DNA from: JAWAPU01 sp038894275
Lineage (GTDB): Archaea; Nanobdellota; Nanobdellia; UBA10117
Assembly: GCA_038894275.1 (NCBI GenBank)
Contig: JAWAPU010000029.1
Span: 1-7,028, forward strand
Length of the DNA: 7,028 bases
Direction of reading: 5' to 3'
Part shown: positions 1-6,178 of the stretch, in pieces
Layout of the letters: each line of letters opens with the position of its first letter
Numbering within the stretch: position 1 is the first letter of the stretch
Program-made: the position numbers and the translations under genes
Notes under the pieces: model-generated
What the model was told of the DNA's origin: nothing
Database searches by the model: none
What the model saw: only the letters and a program-made list of their open reading frames with translations

Positions 1-31
1 CGGCGCCTTTATCAATTCTGCAATTGCAAAA

Positions 32-40
32 AATATTTTA
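32..40 (+). promoter_or_regulatory. TATA-like element of the plus-strand winged-helix gene
   Basis: An A/T-only stretch, AATATTTTA, is centred about 26 bases before the ATG at 63. This is the spacing expected for a leaderless archaeal transcript, and no Shine-Dalgarno sequence precedes that ATG. The surroundings are AT-rich, so the element is suggestive only. Confidence 0.4.
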
Positions 41-62
41 AGGATGAAAATAAAATTAAATT

Positions 63-524
63 ATGCAAAAAGCTTTGAAAGATTTACCGTTGCAAGAAAT
101 AACCCTACGGAAATATGAAGAACCTATGCAAAATGATTTACGAGAACTAACTCGAAAATTTCTTTTATCTATTGGTTTATTAAATCCTGGCGATTCTCGA
201 GATATAATAATTGATATCTTTTACGAATTGCTTTTAGCGAGAAATAAAAGAAAATTTTTACAAATAGAAGATTTTGAAAATTTATTGTTAAAACGTCAAG
301 GAGCTTCAAAACCAAATATTCGTAGGCAACTTAGAAGATTAAAAGAACTTAAATTACTAGAAAAAGCAGCAGAAGGTTATAGGATTGTCGAATTTGCATC
401 ATTAAAATCACTTATCGAACGGCACATAAACGAATTTATTATTAAACCAACAATGGAACGTTTATTACAATACGCAGATAAATTAGATTCGTTACAATTA
501 GGCGAAAAAAATCAAAATGAGTAG
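63..524 (+). CDS. Uncharacterised winged-helix-like DNA-binding protein
   Basis: This is a 153-residue soluble, charged protein with no signal peptide or membrane segment. The N-terminal third carries a short motif, GLLNPGDSRD (residues 38-47), followed by a predicted helical stretch. Residues about 65-110 read like a winged helix: a recognition-helix-like segment, SKPNIRRQLRRLKELKLLEK, then a short strand, GYRIVEF. The C-terminal 40 residues are likely helical (PTMERLLQYADKLDSL) and could dimerise. The ATG at 63 fits a leaderless start; the next in-frame Met (126) would remove a conserved-looking part. I do not recognise a named family. A DNA- or RNA-binding role is inferred from the HTH-like pattern alone. 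It is the only complete plus-strand gene, and its last 27 bases overlap the end of the convergent membrane hydrolase gene. Confidence 0.8.
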   Translation: MQKALKDLPLQEITLRKYEEPMQNDLRELTRKFLLSIGLLNPGDSRDIIIDIFYELLLARNKRKFLQIEDFENLLLKRQGASKPNIRRQLRRLKELKLLEKAAEGYRIVEFASLKSLIERHINEFIIKPTMERLLQYADKLDSLQLGEKNQNE

Positions 525-911
525 CGCAATTACTATTCCGAATTCTAATATAGAACCAGTTTCAATAGGGCCAGAAATTTTTCTTTTATAAATCGGTAAA
601 AACGGAGCAATTCCAAAAGGGGTTAACATATCAACAAATAAATGAGACCCATAACCTAATGCAAAAGTTAATGCAATAAACTGCGCTTTTGAAAATACTC
701 CACCAAATATTAGAGCTAAAATTACAGGCCAAATAGTATGCGTATATCCTCTATGTTTTAACTTTAATTTAATATCCAAATCTGGTAAAAAAGTGCCTAT
801 TAAAAGTACTATGGTGAAAATTATTTTATTTATTAAAGTGTTTGCGCTTATAAATTTAAAAAATAAAGAACCAAAGAAAAAAGAAAAAAGCAAGTGAGTT
901 GCGCCCAACAT
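498..911 (-). CDS. YdjM/DUF457-type membrane-bound metal-dependent hydrolase
   Basis: A 137-residue polytopic membrane protein with about four hydrophobic segments (roughly 7-23, 28-42, 60-90, 118-137). It shows the ordered polar motifs of the YdjM/DUF457 family ('metal-dependent hydrolase, LexA-binding inner membrane-associated'): His6 in THLLFS, PDLD at 43-46, HRGYTH at 53-58, and GSHLFVDMLTPFG at 88-100 with His90 and Asp94. These His/Asp residues lie near membrane ends and are thought to bind a metal. The true substrate is not established for the family; some bacterial members are linked to phospholipid or SOS responses. The length is near the lower end for the family. The ATG at 909-911 lies three bases after the stop of the zinc-ribbon gene with no clear Shine-Dalgarno, so translation is probably coupled. 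The 3' end overlaps the convergent gene by 27 bases. Confidence 0.85.
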   Translation of the reverse strand: MLGATHLLFSFFFGSLFFKFISANTLINKIIFTIVLLIGTFLPDLDIKLKLKHRGYTHTIWPVILALIFGGVFSKAQFIALTFALGYGSHLFVDMLTPFGIAPFLPIYKRKISGPIETGSILEFGIVIALLILIFFA

Positions 912-914
912 AAA

Positions 915-1070
915 CTAAACAGATGCACCAATTCTAAATATTTTAGTTCCGCATTTTGGGCAAACACCGACAACTGCTGGCCTATCGCCTGCTTTTCCTT
1001 TTATAGTTGTATTTTTTGGGTCTTTAATCTCAACTTTAGCTTTACATTTTACACAATAGCCTTGGACCAT
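915..1070 (-). CDS. DUF5679-type small zinc-ribbon protein
   Basis: A 51-residue protein that begins MVQGYCVKCKAKVEI and contains two CxxC knuckles, C6-V-K-C9 and C37-P-K-C40, separated by 27 residues. It ends GTKIFRIG. This is the layout of the DUF5679 family of tiny archaeal and bacterial zinc ribbons, whose function is unknown; nucleic-acid or protein binding is only a guess. The frame stays open upstream to 1112, but the ATG at 1068-1070 is preferred. It has a perfect AGGAGG four bases upstream and starts exactly at the family's usual N-terminus, whereas a longer version would overlap the winged-helix gene. It is the middle gene of a three-gene operon, ten bases after the regulator and three before the membrane hydrolase. 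Confidence 0.85.
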   Translation of the reverse strand: MVQGYCVKCKAKVEIKDPKNTTIKGKAGDRPAVVGVCPKCGTKIFRIGASV

Positions 1071-1074
1071 TTTG

Positions 1075-1080
1075 CCTCCT
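1075..1080 (-). promoter_or_regulatory. Shine-Dalgarno site fixing the zinc-ribbon start
   Basis: The minus strand reads AATAAAGGAGGCAAAATG. The AGGAGG directly follows the TAA stop of the winged-helix gene (1081-1083) and sits four bases before the ATG at 1070. It is the strongest ribosome binding site in the window and suits an internal operon gene, in contrast to the leaderless-looking first genes. It decides the start codon of the zinc-ribbon gene. Confidence 0.8.
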
Positions 1081-1377
1081 TTATTTAATAAATGTTTTTG
1101 CCAAGGAATCAAATAATTCAGCTAATTCTTGCCCTCTTTTTGTCAAAGTTACTAACTTCAGTCTGCCTTTTTTTTCAAACTTTACTATATTTGCACGTTC
1201 CATCTTTTGTAACAAATGCACTGTGTGGCTGTATGTGCACTTCGCATCCTTGGCAAGTATAGATGGGTATTTTTCTTTGGACAATCCTTGGCTTAAACAA
1301 AAAAGAAGTTCTATTGGTTTTTCACGTAGAAATAATTTGGAACCTTTAATTTTAGCAGCATTCCAAAGCGGATTCAT
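1081..1377 (-). CDS. Small winged-helix (MarR/ArsR-like) transcriptional regulator
   Basis: A 98-residue winged-helix protein. A positively charged N-terminal segment (NPLWNAAKIKGSKLFLREKP) precedes helices at about 22-34. A helix-turn-helix at about 37-66 follows (YPSILAKDAKCTYSHTVHLL, then LQKMERANIV), then a two-strand wing, KFEKKGRLKLVTLTKRG (66-82), and a C-terminal helix. The hit is to the general MarR/ArsR-like fold rather than to a named regulator, and no ligand domain is present. The frame extends to a TTG at 1392. The ATG at 1377 is chosen because a TATA box, TTTATAAA, lies 26-27 bases upstream, which predicts a leaderless mRNA starting at this ATG. It is the first gene of the operon with the zinc ribbon and membrane hydrolase, and may regulate that operon (inference). 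Confidence 0.8.
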   Translation of the reverse strand: MNPLWNAAKIKGSKLFLREKPIELLFCLSQGLSKEKYPSILAKDAKCTYSHTVHLLQKMERANIVKFEKKGRLKLVTLTKRGQELAELFDSLAKTFIK

Positions 1378-1399
1378 ATTAAAATGCAACAAAATTAGC

Positions 1400-1407
1400 T
1401 TTATAAA
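1400..1407 (-). promoter_or_regulatory. TATA box of the regulator/zinc-ribbon/hydrolase operon
   Basis: TTTATAAA on the minus strand is a near-consensus archaeal TATA box. Its centre is 26-27 bases from the ATG at 1377, so transcription should begin at or next to the start codon. It lies in the 57-base gap after the arginase-family gene and indicates that this operon has its own promoter. Confidence 0.65.
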
Positions 1408-1434
1408 TTTGTTGCTTTTAGAAATTTTGACTTT

Positions 1435-2220
1435 TCAAACGAAATATTTTAAAATTTTAAAAGAAAGATTTGCAGCTAACCTCGCAGTAAGTCGATTTAT
1501 GTCGCATTTTGGATTTGTTTCTACTATGTCCGCTCCTTTAACTTTTTTCGTATTTAATAATAACTCTAAAATTCTTAAAACTTGAATTGGAAACAGGCCA
1601 AAAGGTTCTGCCCAACCAGTACCTGGAGCAAAAGCAGGGTCAAAAACGTCAACGCCAATCGAAATATATAATGCATCGCAATTGCTTAGAGTTCTTTTTA
1701 AATTTTGTAAAACTTTATCATTTGAGTTAAATATTTCTACAGAAGTAAAAATTTCAATTTTATTTTTTGCAAATGAAAGCTCTTTTTTTGTATAATTTCT
1801 TAAACCGAGGTGAATTATTTTTGAAAAAATTGATTTATTTATTATTGCTCTAAGCACATCTTCATGTGTTGGCGGTAAAAAATCATCTTGACAATCGAGA
1901 TGCGCATCTAAATAGATTAAAACTGGTTTTTTAAAATTAGAAAAAGATTTAGTTAGGCCATAAGTAATTGAGTGGTCTCCTCCTAAAGCCAAAAAAAAGT
2001 TTTTTTGTTCTAAATTTTTTCTCGAAAAATTTTCAAGTTCTTGTTGTAATGCGCTGAAATCGTTTAGATTTTGGACTTCTACAATTTCAATTTTATTTAA
2101 AATTTCTTCGGCTTGAAAAAGATTATTTAATTCTTGGAGTATTATATTTGGCGCTAAAGATTGGCCTCTCCTTTCTTTTTCGACAACGCAGCTATCAAAA
2201 GGTACTTTGAGTACTTGCAT
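1435..2220 (-). CDS. Arginase/agmatinase-family protein with an altered metal site
   Basis: A 261-residue cytosolic protein of the ureohydrolase fold (arginase, agmatinase, formiminoglutamase), which hydrolyses guanidino or formimino groups with two Mn2+ ions. Family motifs appear in order: RRGQSLAPN near the N-terminus, GGDHS (80-84, ligand His83), DAHLDCQD (105-112, ligands Asp105, His107, Asp109), a substrate-loop His119, SIGVDVFDPAFAPGTG (187-202), and DIVETNP (231-237, Glu234). The fourth motif is normally SxDxDxxDPxxAPGTG; here the first Asp of DxD is Gly189 (codon GGC), while Asp191 is kept. That Asp normally helps to bind the metal pair, so activity may be reduced or changed. Substrate cannot be assigned from sequence. 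The length suits the smaller archaeal members. The gene stands alone, 51 bases after the transporter pair. Confidence 0.88.
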   Translation of the reverse strand: MQVLKVPFDSCVVEKERRGQSLAPNIILQELNNLFQAEEILNKIEIVEVQNLNDFSALQQELENFSRKNLEQKNFFLALGGDHSITYGLTKSFSNFKKPVLIYLDAHLDCQDDFLPPTHEDVLRAIINKSIFSKIIHLGLRNYTKKELSFAKNKIEIFTSVEIFNSNDKVLQNLKRTLSNCDALYISIGVDVFDPAFAPGTGWAEPFGLFPIQVLRILELLLNTKKVKGADIVETNPKCDINRLTARLAANLSFKILKYFV

Positions 2221-2240
2221 TTTAAGACATCATTATTTGA

Positions 2241-2248
2241 ATTTTTAA
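2241..2248 (-). promoter_or_regulatory. Possible TATA element of the arginase-family gene
   Basis: TTAAAAAT on the minus strand is centred about 24-25 bases before the ATG at 2220, in the 51-base gap after the second MgtE-like gene. No Shine-Dalgarno precedes the ATG. The element is degenerate, so read-through from the transporter genes is also possible. Confidence 0.35.
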
Positions 2249-2271
2249 TCTTTTTCTAAAGCAGTTAAAAT

Positions 2272-2829
2272 TTAAAAAAGAATAATTATTAACGCTGTGA
2301 ATAAAGCTAAACTAAGAACATCTGCCAATGCAGTCGATAACGGTATTAAAAGATTATTTGGGTCTTTGCCTTTTTTATAACACTTCAAACCTAAAAATAC
2401 GGATGTAAAAAATATTATTAAAACAAGCGATGCAACCAGCATAAATGCTATTGCTATAATTTTAAGCACATCTATTAATGTTAATGGCGTGTGTTGTATA
2501 ATTCCTACTATAGATGTAATTATGCCTAAATAAAATGCCATAAGTAATGCTATTGATGCGACAACAGTAAAAATTTCAATTACTTCTTTTGAATTCCACC
2601 AATCTTTTCTTATTTTTCCTAAAAATAGCAAGGTTGTAAATTTAGCAGAAATTATTGTTCCAAAATCGCCTATCATGTCATTTAACGCAGGTACAAGAAT
2701 TATTAGCGGCAATAAAATAGATAATTTATTTTTTAAAGCTTCTAGGCCAAACCCTCCGATTGTACTTACAATAGATGCCGCTATTAAAATTAATAAACTT
2801 TCTTTTAGTATTTTTTTAATAATTTTCAT
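2272..2829 (-). CDS. MgtE/SLC41-type divalent cation transporter, second half-subunit
   Basis: A 185-residue integral membrane protein with about five hydrophobic helices, equivalent to the MgtE membrane domain alone. The cytosolic N domain and CBS pair of bacterial MgtE are absent. After helix 2 it has LVPALNDMIGDFGTIISAKF (45-64), which matches the usual 'PxxxxxxGNxGxxxAxR' segment, but Asp55 stands where the GN Asn is normally found. Near the C-terminus, KKGKDPNNLLIPLSTALAD (152-170) matches the DPxxxxxPxxTTxxD signature; Asp170 aligns with the pore Asp that binds Mg2+ in MgtE. It is a divergent paralogue of the gene upstream and overlaps it by ATGA, so the two are probably translated together and form one pore. 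Mg2+ is the likely ion; Co2+ or others are possible. Confidence 0.82.
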   Translation of the reverse strand: MKIIKKILKESLLILIAASIVSTIGGFGLEALKNKLSILLPLIILVPALNDMIGDFGTIISAKFTTLLFLGKIRKDWWNSKEVIEIFTVVASIALLMAFYLGIITSIVGIIQHTPLTLIDVLKIIAIAFMLVASLVLIIFFTSVFLGLKCYKKGKDPNNLLIPLSTALADVLSLALFTALIIILF

Positions 2830-3398
2830 GGCACTAGTAAAATTGCAGCGGCTAAACTTAGCATAGCAATAATGTCTCCGCTCGTAGTTACATAAGGTCC
2901 CATTATGTTATTTGGGTCATGACCTTTTTTGAAAAGAAAAAAAGTGAAAAAAATAGTGCTACTTGATTCTATTAAATTAGATAACACCGCAGCAATTATT
3001 GCAACAATAAATATATTTAAAGTTGCTTGTCCAAGTACGACATAAGTGAAAAAATAAGCAATCCCAGCCAAAACTAGCGATACAACTAAAACTTCAACAA
3101 AAGTTGCGATAAAATTTTCTATTGTATATTTTTGAATTATTTTTGGCTTAATTAAATTTGCATCTAATGCGCTGCCGATTCTAGCCGCTAATGCACCGGA
3201 AATATTGCCCCTTAATTCTAAAAACCCCGGAATTAAAATAAGTAAGCCTGGGAGTAGTAGTATTTTATTAAAAATAGAGGCCAATAAAGCGCCCGCCAAA
3301 ATTCCACCGGTTATAGATATTATTTCTGCCAAAAAAATTTCTTTAAAATCTCTTTTAACATGCGCATGTGCTTTCCAATGAAGTTTTCCTATTATCAT
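2826..3398 (-). CDS. MgtE/SLC41-type divalent cation transporter, first half-subunit
   Basis: A 190-residue membrane protein with about five helices, preceded by a short His- and Lys-rich cytosolic N-terminus (KLHWKAHAHVKRDFKE). Like its neighbour it consists only of the MgtE membrane domain. It keeps the more canonical signatures: LELRGNISGALAARIGSAL (60-78) with the GN pair at 64-65, and HDPNNIMGPYVTTSGD (160-175) with TT171-172 and Asp175, the position of the ion-binding pore Asp. The RGN..LAARI segment resembles eukaryotic SLC41 and archaeal MgtE homologues more than bacterial MgtE. It is the first gene of a two-gene unit with its own TATA-like element, and its TGA stop overlaps the next ATG. 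Lacking CBS domains, it cannot be gated by the Mg2+-sensing module of full-length MgtE. Confidence 0.84.
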   Translation of the reverse strand: MIIGKLHWKAHAHVKRDFKEIFLAEIISITGGILAGALLASIFNKILLLPGLLILIPGFLELRGNISGALAARIGSALDANLIKPKIIQKYTIENFIATFVEVLVVSLVLAGIAYFFTYVVLGQATLNIFIVAIIAAVLSNLIESSSTIFFTFFLFKKGHDPNNIMGPYVTTSGDIIAMLSLAAAILLVP

Positions 3399-3420
3399 TA
3401 AGTTTTTAATTTATTTTTAC

Positions 3421-3428
3421 TATAAAAA
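3421..3428 (-). promoter_or_regulatory. TATA-like element of the MgtE-like gene pair
   Basis: TTTTTATA on the minus strand is centred 26-27 bases before the ATG at 3398, matching the leaderless geometry seen at other genes here. It lies in the 60-base gap after the OB-fold gene. Confidence 0.5.
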
Positions 3429-3458
3429 TGTTGCTTTTTATTTTAAATTTTATTCCAT

Positions 3459-4118
3459 CTATTCTAAAATTTTATAAAATCCTTTTTTTGGCTCATAGAT
3501 ATCGCCAGATTTTAAGAGTCCTAGTAATATTGCTTTTGTTTCGTCTTCTGCTAAACCGAAATTATCAATTATTTCATTTAATGGAGCACCTAAACCTTTA
3601 TCTAATTTTTTAATTAGCGCAATCATTTTTCCTTGAACTGTTAATGCTTCTGTTTCTATTTGAATTTTGGCTTCTTGTTCCGAAATAATCGGTTTAACAC
3701 TTTCAGGTGCAGGTACTACTTTTGGAGCACCCAATTGTAATTTGTTCACGATCAACCAATTCGGATCGTCTAAATTACGTATAAATTCTGGCGAAATATA
3801 AATTTCATTATCGTATTGTCTAACTTTTCCAACACATTTTACAATAGCGCCTATTTCTAAGTCTTTTAACTTTAATACTTCTGGTCCAAATGTTTTTACC
3901 CTTATGGTTTCTGTACCGTCGTCTAAAGTGATAGTGCCATAATTGCCATCTTCAGAAATAAATTTTCCAACTACTATTGCGATAATTGAAACTCTGGAGT
4001 ATGTTTTATTTTCAAATTCGACGTACCCCGGAGTCCATCCCTCGCTCTTATGATACGATCCCATTATTAAATGCGAGATCCACGTTCTTTTTGCAGGCAA
4101 TCTTTTACGCACGTCCAT
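3459..4118 (-). CDS. RPA-like single-stranded DNA-binding protein: OB fold plus winged helix
   Basis: A 219-residue protein with two domains. Residues about 41-127 form an OB fold: RVSIIAIVVGKF, then GNYGTITLDDGTETIRVKTF, then VGKVRQYDNEIYISPEFIRN. The LDDGT turn and this strand pattern are typical of RPA32-like and archaeal RPA OB folds that bind single-stranded DNA. A Pro/Glu-rich linker (about 130-158) leads to a C-terminal winged helix (about 160-219) ending GDIYEPKKGFYKILE. OB fold plus winged helix is the architecture of RPA32-type subunits. The start overlaps the MCM stop as TAATG, with GGTGAG just upstream, so it is translationally coupled to the helicase. A role at the replication fork is inferred from domain content and coupling. 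A general OB-fold nucleic-acid binder is the alternative. There is no zinc finger and no second OB fold. Confidence 0.85.
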   Translation of the reverse strand: MDVRKRLPAKRTWISHLIMGSYHKSEGWTPGYVEFENKTYSRVSIIAIVVGKFISEDGNYGTITLDDGTETIRVKTFGPEVLKLKDLEIGAIVKCVGKVRQYDNEIYISPEFIRNLDDPNWLIVNKLQLGAPKVVPAPESVKPIISEQEAKIQIETEALTVQGKMIALIKKLDKGLGAPLNEIIDNFGLAEDETKAILLGLLKSGDIYEPKKGFYKILE

Positions 4119-6157
4119 TAGCTCACCTTTGATATTATACCTGGTTTAGGTTCAAATATGTCTCCTTTCTTTTTCAAATTATCTAATATTTCTTCAACTT
4201 TTGTTTTGTCTATACCTTCTGCATTAGCCTCTTGCAAAATGTCTTGTAAAGGTATCAATTTTCCAACTTTTTCTGCTAACATATCTATTATCCTTCTAAT
4301 TGCCGCGATTTGCGAGCGCTGGACTGCAGTTATTCCTGTTGCTATTCTATCGATATCGTATTGGCCTGTTTCAGCATCATATGCGACCTCTTGCATAGAA
4401 GACTTTAATAGTTCAATTGCTTTTAATGCATCTTTTCTTGTAACTTTATCAGCCAATCGCACCCTTGCAGATGCTTCCGAAAGTCTTACAAGAGCTTCTA
4501 ATTGTCTAGCAGAAATCGGTATTGGTTTAACTTGCGCTTCTTCTCTTGTCGCAGAGCCTCTTAAAGTAATATAAAATTTTTTAATTTCTTCTATAGCTGC
4601 TTGTGTTAATTTTGGAAAACATTTTTGTTTTGCATAAGCGATATATTTTCTTAGCAAATCTGCAGATATTTCTGGTTTTTTAGCTTCCGGTGTTTGCGCT
4701 AATTCTAAAACGTGTTGAGCAATCCTTTCGTCCCGCTCTAAATTAGGAATGTCTCTTATAGGAAATATTAAATCAAATCTATTGAGAAGCGTGGGCGGCA
4801 AATCTATTTGTTTAGCAACAGGTTCATAAGGATCAAAACGACCGAATTTTGGATTCGCCGCAGCTAAAATTGATGTTTCTGCTCTGAGAGTCGCATGTAT
4901 ATTTGCTTTTGCAATAGTAATAGTTTGTTGCTCTAATGCTTCGTGCATAGCAGACGCGTCGTCAGCACTCATTTTATCTAATTCATCAATGGCACAAAGA
5001 CCTTTATTTGCCAATACTAATGCGCCTGCTTCTAAAGCCCATCCTCTGATAAATTCATCTCTTACAACAGAAGCAGTTATGCCTGCGGCAGTAGCGCCTT
5101 TTCCAGCAACATATCTTGCTTTTGGAGCTAAAGTAGCTACGTATCTCAATAATTCCGATTTTCCAGAACCAGGATCGCCAACTAAAAAAATATGAATATC
5201 GCCCCGTGTTTTAGTTCCATCTTCACGAATTTTTTTAACTCCGCTAAAAAGTTGTAAAACAATCGCTTCTTTTATATTTTCGTACCCGTAAATGGATGGC
5301 GCAATCGATGCGATTAATTTTTCATATATGTTTGGTTTCGCAGCCAACTCTTTAATTTCTTTTTCATCTTCAGGGGTTATTTCTATTTCTTCAAACTCTT
5401 CTTCAATCGATTCAACATTGTTTGCTTCGATGCATAAGTCGTATGTTGTAGACACGCCGCCTGTTTTAAGTGGTATTGGTACTTCTTTAACTATACCTGT
5501 GACTTGTATTTTATTTCCAGGGTAACGTCTTTTTTCTAGTTTTGGGTCTAATAAATCATCTTCTAAAAAGACAGCAATCCTTTTAGGTTGTTCTCCACCC
5601 TCTAACGATTCTGGAGTTTCTTCAATGATCAATCTTTGAATGTCTACGAGCTTTTTATCTACGAGCTTAAATTTTCCTTTTCTTCCACAACTGCAAGATA
5701 TAGGTTCTCTAAATTTATTTCCAGTTTGCTCAACAAATATTTGTGCGCCACAATTTGGGCAAGAGAATGTAGCAAATAGTACTTTTGGGCGAACGTCTGA
5801 TGCTTGCCTAACTAAACCTTCGACTACAACGACATTTTGTAAATGTCTGCTTCTTATATCACGAATCCTAACAAACGACGAAGCCGGCAAATTTCTTAAT
5901 CTTACTTTTATCGGATATTTAGCTTCCGGTATATCTAATTGTTTTATCGCTTCTTCTATATTTTGAATATATTCAGAAAAATTTGTAAGCAATTCTTCAG
6001 AAAGTTCCAAATCATATTTTGCTAATGTTGAAAAATCAATATAAATAGAACTATGACCTTTTTTAATACGCATTAGCAATTCATTGTAATAATATTTTTC
6101 AATAAACGTTCTAAATTTAGAAATTATTTGTTCTTTTAGTTCAGCACCTCCATTCAT
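4118..6157 (-). CDS. mcm: MCM replicative DNA helicase
   Basis: A 679-residue AAA+ hexameric helicase that unwinds DNA 3'-5' ahead of the archaeal fork. The N-terminal domain holds a zinc site, C133-P-N-C136 and C155-S-C157; the second pair is CxC rather than CxxC. It is followed by OB-fold strands and a beta-hairpin region with KTGGVSTTYD (231-240). The AAA+ core contains Walker A GDPGSGKS (327-334), Walker B AIDELDKM (389-396, with Leu for the usual Phe), sensor 1 AAANP (432-436), the Arg finger in LLNRFDLIF (457-465, usually LSRFDL; Arg460 kept), and sensor 2 around PISARQLEAL (547-556). A winged helix occupies about 610-679. No intein is present, and the length is normal for archaeal MCM. 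A TTTAAATA element 25-26 bases upstream supports the ATG at 6157. It is coupled to the OB-fold gene by TAATG. Confidence 0.97.
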   Translation of the reverse strand: MNGGAELKEQIISKFRTFIEKYYYNELLMRIKKGHSSIYIDFSTLAKYDLELSEELLTNFSEYIQNIEEAIKQLDIPEAKYPIKVRLRNLPASSFVRIRDIRSRHLQNVVVVEGLVRQASDVRPKVLFATFSCPNCGAQIFVEQTGNKFREPISCSCGRKGKFKLVDKKLVDIQRLIIEETPESLEGGEQPKRIAVFLEDDLLDPKLEKRRYPGNKIQVTGIVKEVPIPLKTGGVSTTYDLCIEANNVESIEEEFEEIEITPEDEKEIKELAAKPNIYEKLIASIAPSIYGYENIKEAIVLQLFSGVKKIREDGTKTRGDIHIFLVGDPGSGKSELLRYVATLAPKARYVAGKGATAAGITASVVRDEFIRGWALEAGALVLANKGLCAIDELDKMSADDASAMHEALEQQTITIAKANIHATLRAETSILAAANPKFGRFDPYEPVAKQIDLPPTLLNRFDLIFPIRDIPNLERDERIAQHVLELAQTPEAKKPEISADLLRKYIAYAKQKCFPKLTQAAIEEIKKFYITLRGSATREEAQVKPIPISARQLEALVRLSEASARVRLADKVTRKDALKAIELLKSSMQEVAYDAETGQYDIDRIATGITAVQRSQIAAIRRIIDMLAEKVGKLIPLQDILQEANAEGIDKTKVEEILDNLKKKGDIFEPKPGIISKVS
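4122..4127 (-). promoter_or_regulatory. Shine-Dalgarno and TAATG coupling site for the OB-fold gene
   Basis: The minus strand reads AAAGGTGAGCTAATG. GGTGA complements the archaeal 16S rRNA 3' end and lies at the end of the mcm coding sequence, four bases before the ATG at 4118. The mcm TAA shares its last A with that ATG. Confidence 0.7.
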
Positions 6158-6178
6158 ACTTTGGTTTAAATTTTAGGT

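Noticed and set aside
1..78. Possible C-terminal tail of an upstream plus-strand gene; frame 1 reads YQFCNCKKYFKDENK and stops at 76-78.
   Set aside because: All three plus frames and two minus frames are open or plausible over so short a stretch, so no coding call can be supported. The next upstream sequence would settle it.
1071..1112. N-terminal extension of the zinc-ribbon protein (start at 1112).
   Set aside because: The extension overlaps the regulator gene, has no homology pattern, and ignores the perfect AGGAGG in front of the ATG at 1070.
1378..1392. TTG start at 1392 for the winged-helix regulator.
   Set aside because: It adds only five residues, uses a rarer codon, and would place the start only 8 to 15 bases from the TATA box. 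The ATG at 1377 fits better.
2338..2935. Similar DNA segments around 2338-2375 and 2891-2935, looking like a direct repeat.
   Set aside because: They encode the matching KKGxDPNN segments of the two paralogous MgtE halves, so the similarity comes from protein homology and not from a mobile or regulatory repeat.
4158..5966. Several plus-strand open frames opposite mcm.
   Set aside because: They mirror conserved helicase codons, are low-complexity Ser/Ala-rich, and have no promoters or ribosome sites.
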